Shown: piece by piece, positions 34,228 through 46,200 of the stretch
Position numbering within the stretch: position 1 is the first letter of the stretch
Layout of the letters: the number at the start of each line of letters is the position of its first letter
From: Planctomycetota bacterium
GTDB lineage: Bacteria > Planctomycetota > UBA1135 > GCA-002686595
DNA length: 57,011 nt
Direction: 5' to 3'
Assembly (NCBI GenBank): GCA_016795245.1
Contig: JAEUIA010000125.1
Location: forward strand, 1-57,011
Notes under the pieces: generated by a model
What the model was told of the DNA's origin: nothing
Seen by the model: the letters and a program-made list of their open reading frames with translations, nothing else
Databases searched by the model: none
Program-made: the position numbers and the translations under genes

Positions 34228-37200
34228 TCACGGCACCCAGGTCAAGCTCAACCCTTGCGTCAGGTTGAACGTGGCCGACGTGCAGAAGATCGGCGACGCG
34301 TCGCGGTACCAGACCTGGTAGTGGCGCATGTCACCAGGCGCGGTCAGACCGCCGATGTGGATCGGATTCGGTGTCAAGCCGCCCGGGTAGGACGACGTGC
34401 CGCTGATGTTCGCGAACACGACGCCGAGGCGCAGGATCGAACCACCGATGCACAACTTGCCGTCGCCGAACGCGGAGCCTGCTCCACCCGCAGCTCGCGC
34501 CGAGCCTTGGAAGTAGAGGCCCGGTCCGCCCGGCGGGAAGAGCGTGCCGGTCAGCACCAGGGTATCGGTGCCCACGCTCGCGTTGCCGCTCAGGCCCAGG
34601 TGGGCGCCGGCAGCGGAGGCCGAACTCGGGCAGCCGTTGAGCGGCGAACCCACGTTGGCACACGGGCACGGCGCACTGCTTCCGTCACCGAAGCAGAACG
34701 GCGCGCCGACGTTGGACTCGCACTCGTCCGGGATGCTGTTGGTGTTCACATCCGGGCTGTAGTTCGAGGCGATGTCGCACGCGTCCGGGATCCCGTTGCC
34801 GTTGCAATCCGGGGCTCCGAGCGCGATCGCGCATGCGTCGCCGATGTTGTCGTTGTCGCAGTCGCCCTGGGTCGGGTTGGCGATGTTGACGCAGTTGTCG
34901 CAGGCATTGCCCACGCCGTCACCGTCAGAATCGGCCTGGCCGACGTTCGAGACCAACGGACAGTTGTCGATGCAGTTCGCGACGCCGTCACCGTCCGTGT
35001 CGGTGTCGGGATTGCCGCAACCACACTGGCCCGGCGCGATCTTGAACGGATCGTTGACGCATCCGTCGTTGCAGTTCGCCGTGCCGTCACCGTCACTGTC
35101 GGTGTCCGCCACACCACAACCGCACTGGCCGGGCGCGATTTTGAGCGGATCGAGCGGGCACAGGTCGTTGCAGTCCGCCGTACCGTCGTTGTCGGTGTCG
35201 GTGTCGGGATTGCCGCAACCGCACTGGCCGGGAACGATCTTGTTCGGATCGAGCGGGCAGAGGTCGTTGCAATCGACGGTGCCGTCGTTGTCCGTGTCGA
35301 CGTCCGAGACGCCGCAACCACAGATACCCGGAACGATCTTGTTGGGATCAGTCGGGCACAGGTCATTGCAGTCCGCCGTGCCGTCGTTGTCCGTGTCGAT
35401 GTCGGAGACACCGCAACCACAGATACCCGGAACGATCTTGTTGGGATCGAGCGGGCACAGGTCGTTGCAGTCCGCCGTGCCGTCGAGGTCGGTGTCGACG
35501 TCGGAGACACCGCAACCACAGATGCCGGGCACGATCTTGTTGGGATCGAGCGGGCACAGGTCGTTGCAGTCCGCAGTACCGTCGAGGTCCGTGTCGACGT
35601 CCGAGACGCCGCAACCGCAGATTCCCGGAGCGGCCTTCAACGGATCCGCCGGGCAACCGTCCGTGTTGTTCGCGACGTAGCCCGCGGGCTGCGTGCACGA
35701 CTGGACGCTCATCGCCGGATCACCGAAGCCGTCACCGTCCGCGTCGAGGTACCAGAGCGGTGCCGAAGGCTCGATCACGAGGTTGCCGACCGAACCCAGG
35801 TCGTCCATGTCGAACGCGCACGTTTCCTTCTCCGGGTGCGTCGTCGCGCTGGTGAAGACCGTCGTGCAATCGGCCGTCGCTCCGCCTGTTCCGAACAGCG
35901 CGAAGCCCACGTAACCCGCTCCCTGGCACGGGAACACCGTGTTGCCCAAGGCGAGCGGAGTCGCGCCGAGGTGCTGGAGCGTCATGCCCGTCACCGCGAA
36001 GGCCGTCGCCGGAGCCGCCGAACTCGTGAGCCCCGCGAGGTTCACGTTGTTGAGCGACAGACCGTTGACGTCAGCGTAGTAGTGCACGTACAGGCCCGAG
36101 CGATCGGACGTACCCGTCACGGTCAAGCCGTTGATCGCCACGGTGCCGATCGGTTGCCAGGCCACCGAGAAGTTGTCGGTGCCGCGGCCGCGGATCTGAA
36201 CCGGGAAGCGGCCGGCCGTGTTGACCGTCACGTTGGTCAGCGAAGCATTGCCGTTGAAGAGGAACAGGCTGATGTCGCCCGAGCCTTGGAACAGGTTGCT
36301 GCTCTGGCCGTTGTTGGCGAAGCTCGAGTTCGTCACTGCGATGTTGGTCGGCGTGAAGCCGCCGTTCGCATTGACACCGCTCACGAACAAGCCGTTGAAG
36401 ACGTTGTTCTTGATGGTCGAACCGGTGACGTTCAAGCCGTCGAACCCGGCCATCGTGTCTGCCGTGTACACACCGCGGTAGTTCGCACACACGTTGCACG
36501 TGTCGATCACCGAATCGTTGAGCGTTCCGCCCGCCGACTCGAACGCGATGCCGTGTCCGGCGTTGCCGGTCACCGTCAGGCCTTGGAAGCGATAGAACGC
36601 CCGCGTAGCCGCAGCCGCCGCAGTCACGCGCACGCCCGAGGCCGACGAGCCATTGCTGCCCGTCGCACCGGTGATGCGCATGTCCTTCAGCATGAGGCGG
36701 TCCGAGACCGAAGCGCCGCCGACGTCGTCGATCGAGAACACCGGCGCGCCCGAAGCGGCCGAGGTCACAATCGTCTGCGTCGCCGGGTTGGCCGGGTTGT
36801 CGCAGTCACCCGATCCCGCTCCGTTCATCTTCACGTGCTTCGTGATGACCACGTTCTCCGTGAACGTTCCGGCCAGCACGTTCACCGTGCCGCCCGAACT
36901 CACGCGGTCGTGGCCTTCTTGCACGCGACCCGTCGCACCGGTCTGCGCCAGCTGCGACGTCACGGTCAAGGACGAGGAGTCGCCTTGGAACCCGTTCGTA
37001 CCGAAGCCGGTCGAAACGTTCGTATCGGTGCCGCTGTCGAGCCACGGCGTCACGTCGAAGTTCGCGGAGGCCGCGCCGAGGATGTCCGGCTGACCGCCAG
37101 GAGGCACAGCTGCACCGCCATAGGCCACCGGAATCTGGGCCGCATAACCCGGCTCGGCGCTGCCTGCAGCGCTGATCACCGGTGCCGTCGAACCGTACCA

Positions 37201-40200
37201 GTTGCCGCTGAAGTTCTTCAGGTTCGTGCCGGCCGCCGGCAGTGAACCCCCGACCTGACGATCGACGATCTGGCCGTACCAGTTGCCGCTGATGTCGTTG
37301 TTGCTGATCGTGCAGTTCAGCGCTTGCTGCACCGGCACGTTCGAACCACTCGAGGCATCGAGGAACAGGACGCCGACCGTCCAGTTGTTCGTGATCGCGT
37401 TCTCGACCATGACCAGGTTGTCCGTCTGATTGCGCATGATCAGACCGGTGCGGTTGAAGTCGATGACGTTGTTGCGAACCGTGTGGCCGTTCGAATTGTT
37501 GATGTCGATGGCCGTCCGCATACCCGTGATCAGGTTGTCACGCAGCGTGATGCCGGTGATGGACTGACCTTGGATCGAAACACCGGCCGAGTTGAGCCCG
37601 GGGTTGTTCCAATCCGTCGTGTTGTTGCCGGCACGTGTGATCGTGAATCCGGCCACGGTCGACCCGCTCGCCGTCATGGCGAAGGTCGAACCACCGCCGC
37701 CGATCGGACCGCTCACGATCGAGCTGCCCGCGCCCGCACCGAGCACGGTCACGGTCTTGTTGACCACGACGTCCTCGTTGTACGTGCCCGGGTTCACCAT
37801 GACGGTTCCGCCCGGAGCCACGGCGTTGATGCCGGCCTGGATCGTCGAGAACGAATCGCAGCCGACTGCAGTGCCGGGACCCGGCGGATCCTGGCCGCCG
37901 ACCGTGAAGCTCGGATCGACGTAGGTGATCGTCGGCGTTGCGAAGCCTTCATCGATCATCGAGTTGCAGTTGTTGTCGATCAGGTCGCCGCAAATCTCGA
38001 CTGCGGCCGGGTTGATGGCCGGGTTCGAGTCGTTGCAGTCCAGGTTGTTGGCGACGTAGCCGATGCGGCTGGTGCAGGCGAGCACGAACAGCGCAGGGTT
38101 GCCGTAGCCGTCACCGTCACCGTCGTAATAGAACGTGGTGAGCACGTCGGGGTTGCCGCAACCGCACAGGCCCGGCGCGATCTTCAACGGATCGAGCGGG
38201 CAGAGGTCGTTGCAATCCGCCGTACCGTCGTTGTCGGTATCGGTGTCGGGATTGCCGCAACCGCACTGACCCGGAGCGATCTTGAACGGATCGTTCGGGC
38301 AACCGTCGTTGCAGTCCGCCGTACCGTCGAGGTCGGTGTCGGTGTCGAGATTGCCGCAACCACACTGACCCGGGGCGATCTTGAGCGGATCGTTCGGGCA
38401 CAGGTCATTGCAGTCCGCCGTGCCGTCGTTGTCGGTGTCGGTGTCGGGGTTCCCGCAACCACACTGACCCGGAGCGGTCTTGAGCGGATCGCTCGGGCAA
38501 CCGTCGGTGTTGTTCGCGACGTAGCCCGCGGGCTGCGTGCACGACTGGACGCTCATCGCCGGATCACCGAAGCCGTCACTATCCGAGTCGAGGTACCAGA
38601 GCGGCGCGGACGGCTCGATGACGGCGTCACCGAAGAAGGCCACGTTGTCGTTCGTGTCGAAGATGCACGCTTCCTTGTCGGGGTGCGTGACCGCCGAGCC
38701 GAACACCGTCGTGCAATCGGCGAAGGCGCCGCCCGCGTCCTCGATGACGAGGCCGTAGTGACCGCCGCCCGGGCAAGGGAAGATGGTGTTGCCCAGGGCC
38801 ACCGGCGAACCGGTGTGCGTCAGTTGCATACCGACTCCGAAGCCCGGGAGTCCCGGTGCCGGCGGAGAGTTCAATGTGACGATGCCCGACATGTCGAGGT
38901 CGTTGAACGACACGCCCGCGAGGCTCGAGTAACGCTGGATGAAGACCCCCGGGCGGTTGATGCTGCCCGAGATGTCGACGTTGTCGAACACGACCGTCCC
39001 CAGCGGCAGCCACGTGCCCTGAGACGCAGTGCCCTGACCGCGGAACTGGATCGGATGACGGGTCGTACCGGTGAGGGTCAGGTTCTTGAGCGTCGCTCCA
39101 CCGTTGAAGATGAAGAAGCTCAGGTGACCCGAGCCCCCGACCGCAGTGTTGCCGTTGAGGTTGAAGGTCGTACCGTCGAAGCTCAGTGCATCACCAAGGC
39201 AGGTGTTCGACCCAACCGGGTTGAACCCGAAGCCGGCGGTGGCGTTGTTGCTCATCTCGCCACCCGTCACGTCCAGGTTGCTGAACGAGGTCAGCGTGGA
39301 CGCCACGCGCAAGCCGGTGTTGCTGTTGCCCGACAACACGCAGGTCGTGACCTTGATGTCGTCGCTCGTACCGCTGGAGGTGAAGTCGATGCCGTTGGAA
39401 TTCGACCTCGCGGTCACGCCCGAGAACGTCAGGTGGTCCGCCGGCGTCACCGACACGCGGATACCCGCGGAGCCGCCTTGTACGCGCAGGTCCTTCACGA
39501 CCTGGCGCAGCACCGCGCTCAAGCCGCCGATCTGCACGTCGATGACGGGCAGGCCGGAACTCGCCGCGACGAGGATCGTGTCCGTCGCCGGGTTGCCGCT
39601 CACAGCCGCGCCGCCGCTGCCGACGCCCTGCAGCGTCATGCGCTTCGTGATCACCACGTTCTCGGTGTAGGTACCCGCGAGCACCGTCACCGTCGTGCCG
39701 GCGGCCAGGTTGTGCCCCTCTTGCACGCGGCCGATGCCGCCGACTTGCGCGAGCTGCGACGTGACGCTCAAGAGCGAGAAGTCACCCTGGAAGCCGTACG
39801 TGCCGAACCCGGTCGAGACGTCCGTATCGAGCGTCGTGTCGAGCCACGGCGTGACGTCGAAGTTCGCGGAAGCCGCGCCGAGGATGTCCGGCTGACCGCC
39901 CGGGGGCACGGCGCCACCGCCGTACGCAACCGGGATCTGAGCCGCATATCCCGGCTCGGCACTGGCCGCCATGCTGATCACCGGCGTCGCCGAACCGTAC
40001 GCGTTACCGCTGAAATTCTTCAGGTTCGTGCCGGCCGCCGGCAGCGAGCCGCCGACCTGACGATCGACGATCTGGCCGTACCAGTTGCCGCTGATGTTGT
40101 TGTTGCTGAACGTGCAATTCAGCGCTTGCTGCACCGGCACGTTCGAACCGAGGGAGGCGTCGAGGAACAGGACGCCGACCGTCCAGTTGTTCGTGATCGC

Positions 40201-43200
40201 GTTCTCGACCACGACCAGATTGTCGGTCTGGTTGCGCATGATCAGACCGGTGCGGTTGAAGTCGATGACGTTGTTGCGAACCGTGTGGCCGTTCGAGTTG
40301 TTGATGTCGATGGCCGTCCGCATGCCCGTGATCAGGTTGTCACGTACCGTCAGGCCGGTGATGGCCTGACCCTGGATCGCAATACCGGCCGAGTTCAGGC
40401 CCGCGTTGTTCCAATCCGTCGTGTTGTTGCCGGCGCGCGTGATCGTGAATCCGGCCAAGGTCGAGCCGCTCGCCGTCATGGCGAAGGTCGAGCCGGCGCC
40501 GCCGATCGGACCGCTGACGATGGACAGGCCTGCGCCCGCGCCGAGCAGCGACACGGTCTTGTTGACCGCGACGTCCTCGTTGTAGTTACCCGCCGCGACG
40601 TTGACCGTCCCGGCCGAGCTGACGGCGTTGATGCCGCCTTGGATCGTGTCGAACGCGTTGCAGCCGATCGTGAGCGGACCGCCGGTCGAACCCGGCCACG
40701 GGAAGCTCACTTGCGTGCCGAACGGCAGACCGATGTAACCGTCGTCGACGTAGGCGACGTTCGTGACCGTCGTGATGTTGACGGTCAGCATGCTCGTCGC
40801 CGGACTCGGGCAGGGCGAGTTCGGCTGCGCCGTGATCGTCAAGACCACGGAACCGGCGGTGATGTCCGCGCCGCTGGGCGTGTACGTCGTCGAGAGCAAC
40901 GCGTCGTTGCCGAACGTACCCGAACCGCTCGTCGTCCACTGGGTGCTGAGATAGTCAGCACCAGTCGCGGTGATATTCACCGCGCCGCCGCCGCAGCTGG
41001 TCTGGTTCGGACCGGCCGCCACCGTCGGCGGATCGACGACCGTCACCGTCGCGGAGACGCAGCTCGAATCACCGCAGCTCGTGCTCCAGCGACCGTAGTA
41101 CGTCGTCGTCGCGCCCGGCGTCGGAAGCACGAGCACGGCGCCCGAGCCTTCGAGCGTGCCGCCGCACGAACCCGAGTACCAGTTGAAGGTCGTACCCGAA
41201 CCGCCGACAGCGGTCAGAGTGATGTTCGCCGGAGCGAACCCGACGCAGTAGCTGGGCGTGTCGACGCTCGCGCTCGTCGCCGCGACCGGGTCGGGCAGTT
41301 GCGACAACGCGACGCTTGCCGACACCAACGCAGCGCAGCCGTTCGTGACGACCACGTCGTAGTTGCCAAAGTCACCCAGCGTCACGGACGGGATCGAGTA
41401 GCTGGCGCTGTTCGCACCCAGGATCGGGTTCGTGTTCAGTCGCCACTGGTACGCGATGCCGGGGCCGCTCGCGACGACGCTGAAGCTCGCCGGCGCACCG
41501 AGGCAGACCGCACTCGCCATCGGCTGCGTGCTGATGGTCGGATCATCCGGGAAGGTCACATCACCGACGCCCGCCTGATCGTCCACGTCGAACACGCACG
41601 TTTCACGCGCGACCGTCGTGGTCGCACCGACGAAGACCGTCGAGCAGCTCGCGGTCGCGCCGCCGGTGCCGAACATCGCCAGACCGACGTAGCCCGTGCC
41701 CTGGCACGGGAAGATCGTATTGCCGAGCGGCAACGGTGTGGCCCCGAGGTGTTGGAGCGTCATGCCCGTCACGCTGAAGCCCGTGAAGCCCGGGTTCAGG
41801 TTCGTGAGTCCGCTGAAGTCGACGTTGTTGAGCGAGAGCCCGTTGACGTCGGCGTAGTAGTGCACGTACAGACCCGAGCGGTCCGACGATCCGGTCACGG
41901 TCAAGCCGTTGATCGCGATCGTCCCGCTCGGCTGCCAGGCCACCGAGAAGTTGTCGGTGCCGCGGCCGCGGAACTGCACCGGCACGCGACCGCTCGTATT
42001 CACGGTCACGTTCGAGAGCGAGGCGTTGCCGTTGAACAGGAAGAAGCTCAGGTCGCCCGAACCCTGGAACGAGTTGTTGCTCTGTCCGTTGTTCGAGAAG
42101 TTCGAGTTCGAGACCGAGATGTTCGTCGGCGAGAAGCCGCCGTTGGCGTTGACGCCGTTGACGCTCAGACCGTTGAAGGTGTTGTTCTTGATGGTCGAGC
42201 CGGAGATGGCCAGGCCGTCAAAGGCCGTCATCGTGTCGGCTGTGAACACACCGCGGTAGTTGTTGCAGATGTTGCTGTCGACGATCTGCGAGTCGTTCAG
42301 CGTGCCGTTCGTCGACAGGAACGCGATGCCGAGGCCGGAGTTACCGGTCACGGTCAGGCCTTCGAAACGGAAGAACTCACGCGTCGCAGCGGCAGCCGCG
42401 GTCACGCGGATACCGGACGAGGCCGAGCTGCTGCCGCCCGACGCACCCGTGATGCGGATGTCCTGGATGGTCAAGCGATCACTGGTCGAAGCGCCGCCCA
42501 CGTCGTCGATCGAGATGACCGGCGTGTTGGCCGCGGCCGAGGTGATGATCGTCTGCGTCAGCGGGTTGGCCGCGTTATCGCAGTCGCCCGACCCCACACC
42601 GATGAGCTTGATGTTCTTCGTGATGACTACGTTCTCGACGTAGTTGCCGGCGGTGAGATTGACCGTCGTGCCAAAGGCCAGGTTGTGACCTTCCTGCACG
42701 CGACCGACTGCGCCGACTTGCGCCAGCTCAGAGGTCACGGTCAGGAGCGAGAAGTTGCCCTGGAAGCCGTTCGTGCCGAAGCCGGTCGAGACGTCCGTAT
42801 CGACGCCGGTCGCGAGGAACGGCGTGATGTCGAAGTTGGCCGAGGCGTCGCCCTTGACGTCGGGCGCTCCGCCCGGGTTCACGGCCGAACCGCCGAACGC
42901 GACCGGGATCTGTGACGAGTACCCCGGCTCCCCGCCGCTCGTCGCGACGATCACGGGCGTCGTCGTTCCCAACCAGTTACCCGAGAAATTCTTGAGCGTG
43001 GTCGGGTTCAGGCTCGGGTTGCGGTACTCGATGCCGCCGTACCAGTTGCCCGAGATGTCGTTGTTGGTGAAGACGGTGCCGGTGGTGTCGCTGCCGCCCG
43101 GAGTTTCGTCCCTGAACAGGACGCCCATGGTCCAGTTGTTCGTGATCTTGTTCTGCGTCACGAGCGTGTTCGTGACGTTGTCGACGAACTGGATGCCCGT

Positions 43201-46200
43201 GCGGTTGTCGTCGATGACGTTGTTGCGCAACGTGGCGCCGGTCATGAACTGCAAGTTCACGCCGTTGCGGTTGCCCGTCACGATGTTGTCGTGGAACGAC
43301 AGGTTCGGCGAGGAGCTGGCGAGCAGACCGTTGGGCTTCAACGAGCTGTTCCAGTCCGTGACGTTGTTGCCGAGGCGCGTGATCGTGAAGCCCGCGATCT
43401 CGACGTTCGAGATGCCGATGACCGAGATCGTCGCGCTCGTGCCGCCCATGAGGCCGCGCACGACCGGGTTGCCCGTGCCGAGCAACGCCAGCGACTTGTT
43501 GACGGTCACGTCCTCGTCGTAGGTGCCCGCCGCAACGTGCACGGTTCCACCGGGGTTCACGGCGTTGATGCCGGCCTGGATCGTCGCGAACGCATCGCAA
43601 CCGACGTTCGTCCCGGGTCCCGCCGGATCGCTGCCGATCAAGGTGAAGCTCGGATCGATGTAGACGTCGTTCGGGAGACCCGTGCCCGTGACCGTCACGT
43701 TGAACATGCAGTTGGCCGTATTGCTCGAGCCGTCCGTAGCCGTCAACGTGACGGGGAACGTACCGACAGGAACCGTCGAGCCCGCGAGCGGCGACTGCGT
43801 CACGATGACACCGCCGCACAGATCGGAAGCGATCGCCAGTCCGGTGTAGTCAGGCATCGTGCCCGTGCACGGCGCCGGCGCCGTGAAAGCCTGCGGGCCG
43901 GGGCAAGTGATGCTCGGCGGCGTGACGTCGGGCAGGTTCCAGGTGAGTGTGAACGTGTTGCCCGCCGCGGCGCCAACAGCACCGACGACGCGCAAGAGGT
44001 AGGTCGTGCCGCCGGTGACTGCAACGGTGAGTTGCGAGCCGGGGGTGCATCCGCCGGGACCGTCATTGTTGCACGCGCCGACGATTTGATTGCTCGTGGT
44101 GAGCGTCGGGCACGCGGTGTGGACCGACAAGATCGTGTCGTAGCTGCCGCAGGTGCCGAAGGTCGCGTTTCCGCTGCACGGTGCTGTCCAACTGTAGAAC
44201 ACGTCGAAGAAGCTGTAAGCGGCGTTGCAGCTCGGCATCGCAGCCGAGGACGTGTTGTTTTCGGAAGTCGCACCGACGGTCGTGCCGGCGATGGAGCCGC
44301 TTAGGCCGGCGATCGTCGTCGCGGAGGAGCAGAGATCATTCGCAGGAGTGGCGGCGCCCGACGCCGTGAGCGTGAACGCGCCGGCAGTCGTGCTGAACGG
44401 CCCGACCAGAACGCGATATTCGACGCCGGCTTGGGCGACGAACGAGACCTTCGACTGGAACGGACTGCCTTGGATGTCGTCGTTCGCCGTGACGCACGTC
44501 AGTGCGCCGCAACCGCCAGAAGCGTCGAACACCCAAACCTTCGAGTCATAGGCCGAGGCGAGTGTGTCTAGCGTGACCGTCTGCGTCGAGCCGACGGTGA
44601 GCTTGTACCAGACACCGTTCGTGTAGTTGAAAGTCTGCCCACCTGACCCGAGCGGACCGGTGCACGCCGGCGGCGCCGGCGCTTCCGCCGTCGCCGTAAC
44701 CGTGGTGCCCAAAGTCACGGAAGGAACAGCGATCAGGGTGGCGCCCGAGCAGTCGTCGTTGGTGATGGGTTCGGTCACCGTCAGTACAATCGAGCCTGTA
44801 AACGGCGATGCGCCGAAGCCTGCAACCCGCACCAGGTAGGTGGTGCTTGCTGAGAGCGCAATACCCAGCGACGACTGCGCCCCGCAAGAATCGTCATTGC
44901 ATGAGGTGCCTGGCGTGACGACGTTGCTCGTCACGCCGACAGGGCAAGTCGTGTGAATCGAGAGGACCGTGTCGAAGCTGGAGCCGCAGGTCGCGACCGT
45001 GTACGACCCGGCCACGGTCGTGGTGAACGAGTACCACACGTCCGCACCGCTCGTGCCGCAGTACGTGGGAGTCGATTCGGTCGTCGCGCCGACGTTCGAT
45101 CCGGCGATCGAGCTCACGCCTCCTGAAAACGCCGGCATCGCGATCGCGTTGGCACAATTGTCGTTGGCCGGCGGAGGGCGAACGACGACGAGGTTGAATG
45201 GAGCTCCTGCAGCCGGGAAACCCTTGCTGGCCACCCGGATACGGTACGTGGTCGCGCTCGAGAGCGCGAGTTCGACCGAGGATTGAACACCACTGCCACA
45301 GCCGACGAAGTCGTCGTTGCAGCCTACCAGCGAGCCGCCGCACGCATCGTAGACCTCGACAACCGTATCGAGAGATGCCGTGGCGCACGTGCTGATGCGC
45401 CACGTTGCGGTCGCGTTCGGCTGGAACGAGTACCAGACGTCTCGGTCGACTGAGACACTGCACCCGGTCGCGCTACCGTCAAGCGAGGCTGCAGCATTGT
45501 TGCCATTTACACCCGCACCGCCTGTACCGGCGGTCGGGATCACGGTCGCAGTTGCACAGTTGTCGTTGGTCGGTGGACCGCCGACGATCGCCGTGGCAAC
45601 GTAGTTCGTACTGGATGCACCAACGTAGTAGCCGTTGGTCGGGGTCGGGGAGACTTTGAGCGCGTACCAGTTTCCGAGGGTCACGCTGGTCGAAAGGGTC
45701 GCGGTCTGGCATCGGCTCGCGGTCGCGACAGATCCGACGAGTGTGTTCGTCGTGCAGGTACCCGACCCGGAGAGTTGCCGAAGCTGGATCGAAATCGGGA
45801 ACTGCGCGGTCGCGGTGGCAATGAATTGATCTGTCGCCGGTGCTTGGAAGCGATACCAGTCGTTGTCGACCGTCAAGTTTACGGCTCGGCTGGTGCCGCA
45901 GATGTTGAAGAGCGTGTTGCTTACCAGCGTCACGTCCGTGAAAGATTGCGCCCCGCTGGGACTCACACTCAGCGCGTCACAGCCGTCGTTCGAGGAGTAG
46001 CCGCCTGCTGTTTCGTTCTCGACGGTCGCGCCGATCACGCATGTCGGCGCGCAAGTGGACACGGATATCGCCGTTCCGCACGCCGTGCCGTTGTCCGTGA
46101 TCTTCAGCGAGATCGCATTGGTCTGCGCCCCTGCGCTGAAGTGTGAGACCCAGACGAAATACTCCTGATTCGCAGTCGCGCACCACGTGGCGCGGGCCTG

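Noticed and set aside
34255..37245. 996-codon plus-strand open frame opposite the giant gene's 3' part
   Set aside because: Mirror of the TSP3 and helix repeats; the apparent protein repeats are only the antisense of the 99-bp DNA repeats.
37324..42915. 1863-codon open frame on the plus strand, antisense to the giant gene
   Set aside because: Its translation is Arg/Val/Asp-rich low-complexity sequence repeating the antisense of the beta-helix and TSP3 modules. There is no start context, signal or domain, and the minus-strand frame is clearly the coding one.
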